Shown here: positions 6,860 to 17,460 of the stretch, one piece after another
Layout: every line of letters starts with the position of its first letter
How positions within the stretch are numbered: position 1 is the stretch's first letter
NCBI GenBank assembly: GCA_947627135.1
Contig: CANQUV010000006.1
Location: 25,670-89,669, forward strand
Direction of reading: 5' to 3'
Origin: an uncultured Clostridia bacterium
GTDB lineage: Bacteria; Bacillota; Clostridia; Oscillospirales; Acutalibacteraceae
DNA: 64,000 nt
Position numbers and translations under genes: made by a program
Notes under the pieces: generated by a model
Told to the model about the DNA's origin: nothing
The model's input: the letters and a program-made list of their open reading frames with translations, nothing else
Database searches by the model: none

Positions 6860-9800
6860 TTATCCTTTTGAATCATTATAAAGGGAAGGCTCAAATCCTG
6901 CAAGATACAACTGGATAAATGTTGCATTGGTTATGCTTATATTTTCTGTATAAATATTAACAAGTGCATTGGATTTTTGTATATCATTAAGCCCTTTTAA
7001 GCCTGAGAGATACAATTGAATAAAAGTAACATCTGTTATTGATACAATACCGTCAAGATTAACATCACCTAATTTAAATACACTGTAATCAAAAATATTA
7101 TCTGATATATCAGGTTCATCAACATATAGATCTACAAATTTGAAACCGTTTTCTTTAGCGTATTGTTCTGCAGCTGTTGAAGCATAACCGTTTATAACAT
7201 AGTCGGGTATTGTTACATATTTATAGTGTTCATTAGGATAATTGGTTACTCCAAATGCAGATGTTCCGATTTCTTTTATATTTTTTCCCAATACTATTTT
7301 GCTTATGGGAGAATTTATAAAAGCTTGTTTACCGATTATTTCTACAGAGTCGGGAATTTTTAGATTAGTAAGAGAACGACAGTTATAAAATGCATAATTT
7401 TCAATAACTTTTAAATTATTACCCAAAACTACTTCATTTAGTTGATTGCAGTCCATGAACATACTATCTCCGATTTTAGTTAAGCTTTCGGGCAGGATTA
7501 CTTTTTTCAAATTTTCGCAGGTTGAAAAAATACTGTTTTGAACTTCAATCAGAGATTCTTGCAAAGTGATTTCCTCCAATCCACAACACATAAATGCCCA
7601 AGATTCAATAACTGAAACATTATTGCCCAGATCAACTTGTTTGAGGTTACGGCAAGATGCGAACATAGTTTCAGGCAATATAACCTCGTTTGAATTTGCA
7701 AAGTAATCTTTAATTATAATATCGCCGTTTAAATTATAATCAAAATTAACATTACACGGTTCATCCTCTTTATAATAGATTTTAAGTTCCACACTGCTGT
7801 TTTGTAAAGGAAAAGTATATTTATCATCAAGTTTTACAATATCGGTATCATCTGATGTGAGAGAGATAATTGTTCCGACAAAAGAAGTGACTGTACATTC
7901 GTCATCTGTTATTGTAATATACGGTTTAAAGTTTTGTTTTTCACTTACCGAATTTACGGAAAATAAATCATCAGAGTCGCTGCTTCCTGATATATTACCC
8001 ACAAAATCCAGTCCGCTGACCGTATTTCCCAAAACTGTTGAATTTATAATGTTTTCGGAAAACCATGTGTTTCCATTAATGCCTCCGGCATAACTTAATG
8101 ATGTTATTTCAGAATTTTCTACTGAACAATTTTCAACTATACCATTAGCTACTGATCCTGCAATTCCACCTGCCGTAGCGGCAAAACCATCTGAACGTAT
8201 TTTTGAGTTTATAACATGGCAGTTGTAAATTTTTCCGCTTGCAAGCATACCGACAATACAACCACAGTTATTTGTTCCGTTTACCGAAGCTCCGTCAATA
8301 GTCAGGTTTGAGATACTTCCGCCTTCTACCATTCCGAATAATCCTGTATAAACCGGTGATGTTTCCTGCTTTTCAGGTGCTTTAAATTTAATATTTTTTA
8401 TTATATGATTATTACCCTCAACTGTTCCGCTAAATGTGGTGTTTTTGAACAAGGGTTCAAATTCCATATCGTATTCTGAAAAGTCCAGGTCGCAGTTAAA
8501 TACAATGTTTTTAGAGATTTCTGCAGCATTTTCGGAATTGTTTAGATTGTAATAATTAATAAAATCTTCTTCACTGTTTATATAATAAAAATAATTATTA
8601 ATTTTATTAATAGAAGTATTTAAACAATAATATGCGTTGTTAACTTCATATTGTAAAGCGTCGGTTTTATTAAGTACTGCTTTAGCATTTGCAAGGTCTG
8701 AATTGAGTTTATTTACTGAAGTTTCATCTATTACATTGCTTATAACTAAGTTTTCAGCAGTATTTACTGCATTTTCAAGCTCTGTTGTATCTGCTTTGCG
8801 CATAGAATTCTGCGTAAATGCCTTTATTTCCGCATAACCGTATTCAGAAGAAGCATCTGCGCAGTCATACCAACCCTCACCCTGTTTTGTATTGTCATAA
8901 TAATAGCATTTACCTCGTTGGTAAGTCCTGTTTAAATACATTTTAGTTTGTATAGAAAAAAATGATTTTTCGGGATTGTGGTTGGTTATAACTACCGAAA
9001 AATTGTCACCCTTATTGAGTTTTACGGGGTCGGGAAGTTTAACGGTATGAATTCCATTAAAATCTGTTGAACCGTCAAATTTTGTTAATAACTGTCCGTC
9101 AACAGGTGAAGAATAATTATTTGAAAGTCTGTAAACAGATGCAGTATAATCCATAGCACTGCCTGTTGATACAGAAATTTGTGTTAGATATTCTTCTGAG
9201 TTTGCTGTAAAAACATTTGCAGCACTATCAGCGTTGCAGTTTGAATTAAAGGTAAATTGATGTTGATAAATATTATCAAAATCTTCTGCACTCTGCATTA
9301 TAAACTGAGAAAAAAAGTGTTCATTGTTTCATAAGACATCCAAAAATATCCACCGTCACTTGAAGAACCCCAAGTGTCTCCCCAACTGTTTTTGCAAAGC
9401 CATGCACCGTCGTTTTTGGGCTGACATCCTTCTATAAAATTTTCTTTGCTAAAATTGTCATTCCAGCCTATTATTGCAACTACATGCGCTAAATTACTAT
9501 GGTCATCATGGTCAGCAGCAGAGAAACCGTCATCGTAATAAGAAACATAATCATCAGCATACTTATAATTTGAATTAAAGCATGAATATGATACAGCAAC
9601 AGCTCCGTTTTCCATTAGTTTTTCCTTAATCAGTTCAGTATCTGTGCCAAGATTATTAAAATCTTTAAGGCGATAGTCAGAATAAAAACGCATTGTTGAC
9701 GGATAACCAACGATTACGTTGCTGTAAGGCATAAGTGTTTCGGGATATGTTCCGAATCCGCTGATAAGTGATTCAGCAACTATAGATGAATTTCCTCCGT

Positions 9801-9985
9801 TTCTGCCTTTTAGAGGGTCTTCTATATAATCGTTATATAATGGAGAAGACGAGTCATTAAGATTGGTATGAATATACCATGATAGTCCTCCCTCTGAAAT
9901 GTCAAGTTCATTTATTTTTTCGCCGGTATAATCTGAGGCAAGCTCAGGCTGAGAAAGAATATTTGATTCAATAGATGCTACTGAG
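6860..9985 (-). pseudogene. decayed cell-surface C1-type cysteine peptidase with LRR and dockerin domains
   Basis: One ancestral gene read on the minus strand, now in two frames. The upstream piece (homology from about 9985) begins at FSVASIES, just after where a papain-type enzyme has its catalytic Cys, and continues through LSWYIHTN to the catalytic His ([11 protein letters not shown]) and Asn ([10 protein letters not shown]). The signal peptide, propeptide and Cys are gone. It stops at 9298-9300 straight after a T7 tract (9310-9316). The other frame runs on from 9298 with a lectin-like domain, a FIVAR-like helical segment, GLUG-like repeats, about six BspA-type leucine-rich repeats, and a C-terminal dockerin. 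The first dockerin repeat is good (GDVNLDGIVSITDVTFIQLY); the second lacks its calcium Asp residues. The upstream boundary abuts the ridA terminator. An intact relative would be a secreted, scaffold-bound protease. Confidence 0.85.
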
Positions 9986-10034
9986 AAATGAATATGAAAG
10001 AAAAAGAAAATGTCATAAAAATTTAATATAAAAC

Positions 10035-10074
10035 AACCCCGTTTGTAAGGCGATAATGCTTTACAAACGGGGTT
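10035..10074 (-). terminator. terminator of the ilvA-ridA operon
   Basis: Perfect 14-bp arms AACCCCGTTTGTAA / TTACAAACGGGGTT with a 12-base loop. T-rich sequence follows on the minus strand. It stands immediately upstream of the broken peptidase gene. Confidence 0.85.
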
Positions 10075-10139
10075 AGATTTTATTAAAAAATATTTTTTAA
10101 TATTTATAAAATACTTTTTAATTGAACACTTTCAAAATT

Positions 10140-10511
10140 TTAAACTTCGGCAATAACCTCAACTTCAACAAGAACGTCCTTGGGAAGCTGTTTTACTGCT
10201 ACGCATGAGCGGGCAGGTTTTTCTGTAAAATACTTGCCGTAAACAGCATTAAATGCGGCAAAATCGTTCATATCCTTTAAAAAGCAAACTGTTTTAACTG
10301 CTTTTTCAAGTGAACTTCCTGCTGCTTCAAGAACGTTTTTAAGGTTTGTGCATACCTGCTCTGTCTGTTCTTCAATTGTTACAACTTCAACATTTCCGCT
10401 TGCAGGATTAATTGCAATCTGACCTGATGTAAATACAAGTCCGTTTACAACAACGGCCTGTGAATACGGACCTATTGCGTCTGGAGCATTTTTTGTGTAA
10501 ATTTTTTCCAT
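10140..10511 (-). CDS. ridA: RidA family reactive-intermediate deaminase
   Basis: A 123-residue protein matching RidA (YjgF/YER057c/UK114) along its whole length. It opens with DAIGPYSQAVVVNGLVFTSGQI and contains the conserved Arg of PARSCVAVKQLPKDVLVEVEVIA, which binds the carboxylate of the substrate. RidA hydrolyses the 2-aminoacrylate/iminobutyrate intermediates released by PLP enzymes. It lies 26 bases downstream of threonine ammonia-lyase, whose product is just such an imine, so the two form a functional pair. GGAGGTAATTAATT precedes the ATG. Confidence 0.95.
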   Translation of the reverse strand: MEKIYTKNAPDAIGPYSQAVVVNGLVFTSGQIAINPASGNVEVVTIEEQTEQVCTNLKNVLEAAGSSLEKAVKTVCFLKDMNDFAAFNAVYGKYFTEKPARSCVAVKQLPKDVLVEVEVIAEV

Positions 10512-10537
10512 AATTAATTACCTCCGATTGAATTAGT

Positions 10538-11731
10538 TTAAACAAGCTTTAAGCCTGCATTTGTTAGAGCGTCTGTAATTTCTTTAACATGGTCATAGTT
10601 TCTTGTTTCCATTACAATTCTTAAGTAACAGCCGTTTATATCTGTTCCCTCACTTGCTCTTTCGTGGTGAATTGATATAACATTTCCTCCTTTATTTGCA
10701 ATAATTTCAGAAACCTTTAAAAGCTGTCCGGGCTTATCCTGTAATTCAATGCAAACAGTCTGCTGTCTGCCTGAAATTAAAAGACCTCTTTTAATAACTC
10801 TTGAAAGAATTGTAACGTCAATATTACCGCCAGATACTATGCAGACTACTTTTTTGCCTTTAACGGGCAATTTATTAAACATTACAGCTGCAAGCGGAGC
10901 AGCGCCTGCTCCCTCTGAAATCATCTTTTGAGTTTCAATAAGTTTAAGTATTGCGGCAGAAATTTCATCGTCATTTACAGTTACGATATCGTCAACATAT
11001 TTTTTTACAAGGTCGTATGTAAGTGTACCGGGTTCTTTAACCTGAATACCGTCTGCAACGGTAGAAACCTTATTAAGACAAACAGGCTTTCCTTCTTTAA
11101 TTGATCTATACATAGACGGAGCGCCCTCAGCCTGAACGCCGTAAACCTTAATATTAGGATTAAGGTTTTTAATTGCACAAGCAACACCTGAGATAAGTCC
11201 GCCGCCGCCGATTGCGGCAACAACAGCGTCAACGTCAGAGAGTTCGTCCATAATTTCAAGACCGATCGTACCCTGACCTGCAATTACGTTTTCGTCGTCA
11301 AAGGGGTGGATAAAGGTATAGTTATGTTCATCTCTTAAACGGAGAGCCTCGTTGTAGGCGTCGTCATAAACTCCGGGAACCATACAAACCTCGGCACCGT
11401 AGCCTTTTGTAGCCTCTACTTTAGAGATAGGAGCGCCGTCAGGCAGACAGATAAGAGATTTAATACCGTATTTTGTAGCAGCAAGAGCAACGCCTTGGGC
11501 GTGATTACCTGCCGAGCAGGCAATTACACCGTGTTTTTTTTCTTCATCAGTAAGTTGAGAAATTTTATAACCTGAACCTCTAACCTTAAAAGAACCTGTT
11601 ATCTGCAAATTTTCAGGCTTTAAATAGACCTCACAATCATCACTGATTGCAGGTGCTTTAATGATATTTGTTGGTCTTATAACATCTTTAAGTACATAAG
11701 AGGCATGATATATTTTGTCTAAAGTAAGCAT
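10538..11731 (-). CDS. ilvA: threonine ammonia-lyase with ACT domain
   Basis: A 397-residue PLP enzyme that converts threonine to 2-oxobutanoate and ammonia, feeding isoleucine synthesis or catabolism. The PLP lysine is in GSFKVRGSGYK, the phosphate-binding glycine loop is IGGGGLISG, and the C-terminal ~75 residues (from TVCIELQDKPGQLLKV) are an ACT regulatory domain. That short form is the Gram-positive type, easily confused with tdcB. The start ATG at 11731 has AAAAGGAAG 7 bases before it; a TTG six codons upstream would bury that site. It is followed directly by ridA. Confidence 0.93.
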   Translation of the reverse strand: MLTLDKIYHASYVLKDVIRPTNIIKAPAISDDCEVYLKPENLQITGSFKVRGSGYKISQLTDEEKKHGVIACSAGNHAQGVALAATKYGIKSLICLPDGAPISKVEATKGYGAEVCMVPGVYDDAYNEALRLRDEHNYTFIHPFDDENVIAGQGTIGLEIMDELSDVDAVVAAIGGGGLISGVACAIKNLNPNIKVYGVQAEGAPSMYRSIKEGKPVCLNKVSTVADGIQVKEPGTLTYDLVKKYVDDIVTVNDDEISAAILKLIETQKMISEGAGAAPLAAVMFNKLPVKGKKVVCIVSGGNIDVTILSRVIKRGLLISGRQQTVCIELQDKPGQLLKVSEIIANKGGNVISIHHERASEGTDINGCYLRIVMETRNYDHVKEITDALTNAGLKLV

Positions 11732-11801
11732 AACAATCTTCCTTTTCAATTTTTGATGCTCTTATCATTGTAGAGCAGAAATCAAATAAAATCAAGATTT
11801 T

Positions 11802-12383
11802 TTACAATTTATTCTTAAAAATCTCCCTTTTTGCAAGGTAATCGGATTTAACAAGACCGTATATTGCATCATCACAAAGTCCTGTATTATTTCTTGCACC
11901 TTGTTTTTTGGTACCTTCATAAATCAGTCCGCATTTTTTCATAACCTTGCCCGAATTAGGGTTATTTACATCATGAGAAGCAGAAACTTTGTTTACATTA
12001 ACTTCATCAAATAAAAATTCAATTACTCTTGAAAATGCTTCTGTCATTATACCCTTATGCCAGTAGTCTTCGCCTAAGCAATAGCCGACTTCTGCTTCAT
12101 CTATATCTTCATTTACATTAGTAACGCTTATACTGCCGATAGCCTGACGGTTTTCTTTAAATTCTATAATCCAGTTATATGTTGAAGGTTTTTCATAGCT
12201 TTCTATGCACATAGAAATATACGCTTGTAAATCTTCTTTTGATGTATAAGGAGTCCAGGGTAAAAACTTTGTAACATTCTCATTTGTTGCCCAGTTATTA
12301 AACATATCGTCGGTGTCGTCTAAAGAGTACCGCCTTAAAATTAATCTTTTCGTTTCAAGTACAACAGTTCCTTTGTGGTTCAT
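11802..12383 (-). CDS. GNAT family acetyltransferase (RimJ/RimL-like)
   Basis: A 193-residue N-acetyltransferase. The N-terminus LETKRLILRRYSLDDTDDMFNNWA is typical of the RimJ/RimL branch, and the acetyl-CoA motif region is EVGYCLGEDYWHKGIMTEAF with the KVSASHDVNNPNSGKVMKKCGL motif downstream. Substrates in this branch are protein N-termini or small molecules; none can be named here. AAAAGGAGTTGAT precedes the ATG. It stands alone between ilvA and tex. Confidence 0.85.
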   Translation of the reverse strand: MNHKGTVVLETKRLILRRYSLDDTDDMFNNWATNENVTKFLPWTPYTSKEDLQAYISMCIESYEKPSTYNWIIEFKENRQAIGSISVTNVNEDIDEAEVGYCLGEDYWHKGIMTEAFSRVIEFLFDEVNVNKVSASHDVNNPNSGKVMKKCGLIYEGTKKQGARNNTGLCDDAIYGLVKSDYLAKREIFKNKL

Positions 12384-12442
12384 AATATCAACTCCTTTTA
12401 AAAAGTTTGTTATTAAAATTTTTATCTTTTACTTTTTATAAA

Positions 12443-14587
12443 TTAAAATCTCATTGTAAGTCCGATACGGTTTTTATCAGGGTCAACGGAAATTATTTTA
12501 ACGTTTACAATATCGCTGACTTTTAAAACCTCGCTTGGGTGCTTGATGTATTTATCGCAAATTTGAGAAATATGAACAAGACCGTCCTGATGAACTCCTA
12601 TATCAATAAACGCACCGAAATCTATAACATTTCGTACAGTTCCTTTAAGCTCCATACCTTCCTTTAAATCTTTAATGTCAAGAATATCGCTTCTAAACAT
12701 CGGTGCAGGCAGTTCATCACGAGGGTCCCTGCCCGGCTTTGCAAGCTCTTTTACAATATCATTAAGAGTTGGAATGCCCACGCCGATTTTCTCAGAAACA
12801 TTATTAATATCTTTTTTGCTTAAACGAAGTTCTATATCTGAAATGTTGCCCGACTCTACATCTTTTTCGGTATAGTCAAGAATGGTTAAAAGCTCGTTTG
12901 CGGCTTTATAGCTTTCAGGGTGAACGGAGGTGTTGTCAAGTGGATTTTTGCTTTCGGGAACTCTCATAAATCCTGCACATTGTTCAAAGGCTTTAGGACC
13001 TAATTTAGGAACTTTTTTAAGCTGTGCTCTTGATGTAAATGCACCGTTTTCTTCTCTGTAAGCTACAATGTTTTTGCATACGGTATCGTTAAGTCCCGAT
13101 ACCCTTGAAAGCAGGGCGGGGGAGGCGGTGTTTAAATCAACGCCGACAGAGTTTACACAATCCTCTACAACACCATCGAGGGCTTCGCCTAAACGCTTTT
13201 GAGGCATATCGTGCTGATATTGTCCAACTCCTATTGCCTTTGGTTCGATTTTAACTAGCTCTGCAAGAGGGTCTTGCAAACGCCTTGCAATAGAAACGGC
13301 ACTTCTTAAGGTAAGGTCAAGTTCGGGAAGTTCCTTTGCAGCAAGCTTTGATGCGGAATAAACAGAGGCTCCTGCTTCATTTACAACCATATAATAAATT
13401 TGTTTTTGACAGTTTTTGATTGTATCAGCGGTAAACATTTCTGTTTCCTTGCTTGCTGTGCCATTTCCTATGGAAATTATATCTACATCATATTTTTTAA
13501 TTAAGTCAAGAAGTTTTGCTTTTGACTGTGCAATTTTGCTTTCTGAATGTGTCGGGTAAATTACTGCGGTATCAAGAACCTTTCCCGTATGGTCAACAAC
13601 TGCTGCTTTACAGCCTGTACGGTAACCTGGGTCAAGGCCTAAAACGACCTTGCCCTTTACGGGAGGCTGCATTAAAAGCTGCTTAAGATTTAATGCAAAA
13701 ACTTTCATCGCACTTTCGCTTGCGTTGTCTGTTAAATCGTTTCGTACTTCTCTTTCAATAGACGGATAAATAAGTCTTTGATAAGCGTCGTTACAAGCTT
13801 CTTTAACAAGCTGTGTGCTTTCGCTGTCGCCGTTTAATATTAGACCGTAAATTGAGTTAAGGCATTTTTCATCGTTATTTGCAACCGATACCTTTAAAAA
13901 TCCTTCTTTCTCACCTCTGTTAATTGCAAGAAGTCTGTGGTTTGCAATTTTGGAAACAGGTTCATTGAAATCATAATATTGGGAATAAACGCTTTCTTTG
14001 TTTTCATCAGTCGCTTTTGATATTACAGTTCCGTAAATGTTCGTAAGATTTCTTACTCTTTTTCTTATTTCGGCATTATCGGATACCTGCTCTGCAATTA
14101 TATCCATAGCACCCTTGATTGCTTCGTCAACACTGCTGACTCCTTTTTCTTCGCTGATATATTTTTCTGCTTCTTCAAAAGGTGAAAAGGATATGTCCTG
14201 CTTTAAAATATCTTCAGCCAAAGGTTCAAGTCCTTTTTCCTTTGCAACAGACGCTCTTGTTTTTCTTTTAGGTCTGTAAGGACGGTAAATATCCTCAAGC
14301 TCGCTTAACGTTTCTGCTTTGTCAAGTGCTTGAGAAATTTGCTCTGTCAGCTTTTCCTGAGCGTCTATTAAATTTCTGATTTCTTCTCTGCGTTTGTCAA
14401 GATTACGGTAGTATTCAAGCTTTTCGCTGAACTCTCTTATAAGCTGATCGTCCATAGAACCGTGCATTTCTTTTCTATATCTTGCTATAAAGGGAATTGT
14501 GTTACCCTCGTCAAGAAGATTTATTATATTTTGAGCGTATTCTTCTTTAATGCTGAATTCTTTAGAAAGTACCTGTGAATAATTCAT
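12443..14587 (-). CDS. tex: Tex family RNA-binding transcription accessory protein
   Basis: A 714-residue protein with the Tex domain order: N-terminal helical region (SIKEEYAQNIINLLDEGNTIPFIARYRKE), YqgF-like RNase H fold (VLGLDPGYRTGCKAAVVD), helix-hairpin-helix segments (SVGVDLNTASPALLSRVSGL, then LKKVPKLGPKAFEQCAGFM), and a C-terminal S1 RNA-binding domain (GMELKGTVRNVIDFGAFIDIG). Tex binds nucleic acid and influences transcription; its exact role in Firmicutes is unsettled. GGAGGAAAAA precedes the ATG. Confidence 0.95.
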   Translation of the reverse strand: MNYSQVLSKEFSIKEEYAQNIINLLDEGNTIPFIARYRKEMHGSMDDQLIREFSEKLEYYRNLDKRREEIRNLIDAQEKLTEQISQALDKAETLSELEDIYRPYRPKRKTRASVAKEKGLEPLAEDILKQDISFSPFEEAEKYISEEKGVSSVDEAIKGAMDIIAEQVSDNAEIRKRVRNLTNIYGTVISKATDENKESVYSQYYDFNEPVSKIANHRLLAINRGEKEGFLKVSVANNDEKCLNSIYGLILNGDSESTQLVKEACNDAYQRLIYPSIEREVRNDLTDNASESAMKVFALNLKQLLMQPPVKGKVVLGLDPGYRTGCKAAVVDHTGKVLDTAVIYPTHSESKIAQSKAKLLDLIKKYDVDIISIGNGTASKETEMFTADTIKNCQKQIYYMVVNEAGASVYSASKLAAKELPELDLTLRSAVSIARRLQDPLAELVKIEPKAIGVGQYQHDMPQKRLGEALDGVVEDCVNSVGVDLNTASPALLSRVSGLNDTVCKNIVAYREENGAFTSRAQLKKVPKLGPKAFEQCAGFMRVPESKNPLDNTSVHPESYKAANELLTILDYTEKDVESGNISDIELRLSKKDINNVSEKIGVGIPTLNDIVKELAKPGRDPRDELPAPMFRSDILDIKDLKEGMELKGTVRNVIDFGAFIDIGVHQDGLVHISQICDKYIKHPSEVLKVSDIVNVKIISVDPDKNRIGLTMRF

Positions 14588-14643
14588 TTTTTCCTCCGTG
14601 CTGAAAAATCTGTTTTAAATTATACCACAAATAAATAAAAATG

Positions 14644-14679
14644 CAAAAATAAGAGCAAGGTATTTAAGCCTTGCTCCTG
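14644..14679 (-). terminator. terminator after the APH-like gene
   Basis: Arms GAGCAAGG and CCTTGCTC around TATTTAAG-type sequence; on the minus strand the hairpin is followed by TTATTTTTG. Confidence 0.75.
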
Positions 14680-14685
14680 AAAGGT

Positions 14686-15666
14686 TTATAAATGAATTAA
14701 ACTTTTTAAGATAATGTTTTTGGAGTTGTAATAATACAAAATGTTTCTGATAGTATTTCTTGTCTCCTTTATGCCTATATCTTTTTCGTCTGTGTCGCAG
14801 TCAATACCTAAAACTCGTTTAAGGTTATACTCTAACCATTCAAGCCTTGCATAATTACTGTGATAAATAACTTCCCAATTTATTTGTGAAAATGAGCTTT
14901 GTTTAAGATATTCGTTTATCATAGCTTTGAATAATTCAAGGTTAATGTTATTTATATAAAAGCCGGACCAGCTTAATGCTGTTTCATATAATTCAAGAAC
15001 AGGATTTGAATAACATAGACATTCCAAATCAATAATGCGATAATCGTTTTTGTTCCATAATACATTTTTACAGTCTAAATCGTTATGGCAAATAGTAGAA
15101 ATATGGGGTAGATTTTTTATTGCGATATTTCCGGTGTTTTGAATTTCATAAATCTGAGGTAATGCAGTATTAAGAAGTTCAAATAATTTGAAATTTACTG
15201 TTCTTAATTTATTCAAGTAGAATTCCCAATTTATATGAATTTCAGGAGGTGATGTTTTTTCATATTTTACATCTACATTATGTATTCTTGAAAGTACCTT
15301 TCCGATTTCCTCACAATGAAATTTTTGTATTTTATTTTCTTTAACGGGAGTTCCGTCAAACCAATAAAACAGATAAAAATAGTTATCGTCCATTAATTGC
15401 ATTTTTTTGTTGTTAAAGCTTATTGCAGGAAGTATCGGAATATTATGTTCCTGTAATAGCAATTCCAATTTTTCGGCAGTTGAAAAGTTGTTTATTGCAG
15501 AAGGTCTTTGCATAATATACGGATTTAGCAGTTTAACTGCAAATTTCCCCTTTGTGGTAAAAAGAGAATACATTTTATGAGTTAAGCCGCCTGTCAGTGG
15601 TTTTGGTTCTTCAGTTAATTCCCCGATATTTAACTTTTTACATATTTTTTCAAAGATACTTTGCAT
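14686..15666 (-). CDS. aminoglycoside phosphotransferase-fold kinase
   Basis: A 326-residue protein of the APH/choline-kinase superfamily. The N-lobe shows GGLTHKMYSL and the ATP-contacting Lys in KFAVKLLNP; the catalytic loop is CHNDLDCKNVLW (the HxDxxxxN Brenner motif) and the metal Asp is in RIIDLECLCY. Relatives phosphorylate small molecules such as choline, homoserine, sugars or drugs, and the low similarity among them prevents naming a substrate. It is last in the run rlmH-rqcH-this gene and lies 13 bases after rqcH, so it is probably co-transcribed. Confidence 0.78.
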   Translation of the reverse strand: MQSIFEKICKKLNIGELTEEPKPLTGGLTHKMYSLFTTKGKFAVKLLNPYIMQRPSAINNFSTAEKLELLLQEHNIPILPAISFNNKKMQLMDDNYFYLFYWFDGTPVKENKIQKFHCEEIGKVLSRIHNVDVKYEKTSPPEIHINWEFYLNKLRTVNFKLFELLNTALPQIYEIQNTGNIAIKNLPHISTICHNDLDCKNVLWNKNDYRIIDLECLCYSNPVLELYETALSWSGFYINNINLELFKAMINEYLKQSSFSQINWEVIYHSNYARLEWLEYNLKRVLGIDCDTDEKDIGIKETRNTIRNILYYYNSKNIILKSLIHL

Positions 15667-15679
15667 TTTCCGGATCCTC

Positions 15680-17428
15680 TTAACTTTTTATTTCAGGGAC
15701 TGCGGGGGTTACATAAGCTGTTTTATTTGTAAGGTAAATAACCATTCCCGGTTTTGCTCCGTTTGGTTTATTTACATTTTTAACCTGTGTATAATCAACG
15801 GGAACGTTATTGCTCAGTTTTGCTTTACTGTGATATGCGGCAATTTGTGCGGCTTCTGTAATTACTTTTTCCGTCGGTTCTTTGCCGTCAAGAACAAGAA
15901 TTGTATGTGAGCCGTGAATATCCTTCGTATGAAACCACAAGTCTGTTTTCCTGGCATTTTTTAATGTGAGCTTATCGTTTTGCTTGTTATTTCTGCCTAC
16001 GAGAACCTTAAAACCGTCAGAGGTGAAATATTCAAATGGCGGTAATGCCTGAGGTGGTTTTTGTTTGCCTTTTTGCGTTTTTATATATCCTTGTTCCGAA
16101 AGCTCAAGTCGGATTTGAGAAAGATCTTTTTCGCTTTCTGCTCTGTCTAAAGTATCAAATACAGATCCAAGATATACAAGTTCGTCTTTTCCGTTTTTTA
16201 TTTGCGTTGTCAGCATTGTTTCTGCTGTTTTTGCTTTTCGATATTCTTTATAGTATTTCTGAACATTATTTGCAGGCGAAATTGCAGGGTTCAGCTTAAT
16301 TTCTACGATTTTATTTTCGTCATAAAAATTCTCAACCTTTATGCTGCTTGCTCCTCGTTCAATTCTATATAGATTTGCCTGCAATAAATCACCTTTTATT
16401 CTCAATATGTCACGTTCTTTACATTTTTCAAGCTCTGTCTTTTGAAGATTAATTTTTCTTGAAATTCTTTCAATAATATTTGATAAGGTTTTATGCAAAT
16501 CATGACTTTTAACTTTCATTCTGTCGGCTTTGTCACGCTCAAAATAGAAAGAATCAAGCAGTTCTGAAAAGCTTTCATATTCTTTAACAACTGCACTTTC
16601 ACCGTATTGAGTAATGGGTATAAATGAAATATCAAAAGGTTTGTTTTCTCCTGCTCTTATTACCATAAACGGTTTTCCTGATGAATTTTTAGCAATTTCT
16701 TTTAAATTTTCAAGCTCGTTAAAAAGGCTCAATTTTTCAGAAACGCCCAGTTTCTTATTGGATATCTGATTTCCGTTTGCTGTAAGATTTTCAAGTTCTC
16801 TGCAAATAATGGGAGAAACTCCCTGCAAGGTATTAAGTAAGGCTTTATTAAGCGACATTTCAGAAAGCTCTTCTGTTGCTTTTTTTATAATTTCATCGGG
16901 AGTATGTTCTAAAATGTTAAGTTTATTCTGTGCAGGGGGCAAATCGTATTTAATATTTGGCAGTACAAGTCTTTGTGAACTCATTGTCAAATCAACACGC
17001 TTTAAAGAGTCTATAATAATGCCTTTTTCGTCAGTTAAAATTACATTACTGTATTTGCCCATAATTTCAACAACAAGTCTAAGGTTTACTTTATCTCCCA
17101 ATTCATTAACAGATGTAAAATTTAGAAATATTATTCTGTCTAAAGAGGGTTGGATGATTTCTGTCAGCTTTGCACCTGAGAGCCTTTTTCTTAACAGCAT
17201 ACAAAGCATTGTAGGTGTGGGAGGATTTTCCGGAATTGATGAGCAGATATTTATTCTGGGAGAATTTGCACGGGTTGAAATTAAAAGTCTTTTTGAACCT
17301 TTAAATGTACGGAACACCATAGAAATTTCGTCACGGTTCGGCTGGTATATTTGGGATACTCTGCTGTCTGTTAAATTTTCTTTAAGTTCTTTTGTTATAT
17401 GGTGCAGAAAAATTCCGTCCAGTGCCAT
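15680..17428 (-). CDS. rqcH: RqcH/NFACT ribosome quality-control factor (Rqc2 homologue)
   Basis: A 582-residue protein that in bacteria binds stalled 50S subunits and recruits tRNA-Ala to add C-terminal alanine tails marking the peptide for degradation. The NFACT-N domain starts MALDGIFLHHITKEL; a long coiled coil lies around residues 280-430; the NFACT-R (DUF814) domain carries NARKTDLWFHTKDIHGSHTI. The start at 17428 has GGAGTAAAA upstream. A longer frame reaching 17653 would run through an intergenic repeat and overlap rlmH, so it was rejected. Formerly annotated as fibronectin-binding protein. Confidence 0.95.
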   Translation of the reverse strand: MALDGIFLHHITKELKENLTDSRVSQIYQPNRDEISMVFRTFKGSKRLLISTRANSPRINICSSIPENPPTPTMLCMLLRKRLSGAKLTEIIQPSLDRIIFLNFTSVNELGDKVNLRLVVEIMGKYSNVILTDEKGIIIDSLKRVDLTMSSQRLVLPNIKYDLPPAQNKLNILEHTPDEIIKKATEELSEMSLNKALLNTLQGVSPIICRELENLTANGNQISNKKLGVSEKLSLFNELENLKEIAKNSSGKPFMVIRAGENKPFDISFIPITQYGESAVVKEYESFSELLDSFYFERDKADRMKVKSHDLHKTLSNIIERISRKINLQKTELEKCKERDILRIKGDLLQANLYRIERGASSIKVENFYDENKIVEIKLNPAISPANNVQKYYKEYRKAKTAETMLTTQIKNGKDELVYLGSVFDTLDRAESEKDLSQIRLELSEQGYIKTQKGKQKPPQALPPFEYFTSDGFKVLVGRNNKQNDKLTLKNARKTDLWFHTKDIHGSHTILVLDGKEPTEKVITEAAQIAAYHSKAKLSNNVPVDYTQVKNVNKPNGAKPGMVIYLTNKTAYVTPAVPEIKS

Positions 17429-17460
17429 TTTTACTCCTCCTTGTTTTTCATATTTTGTTT

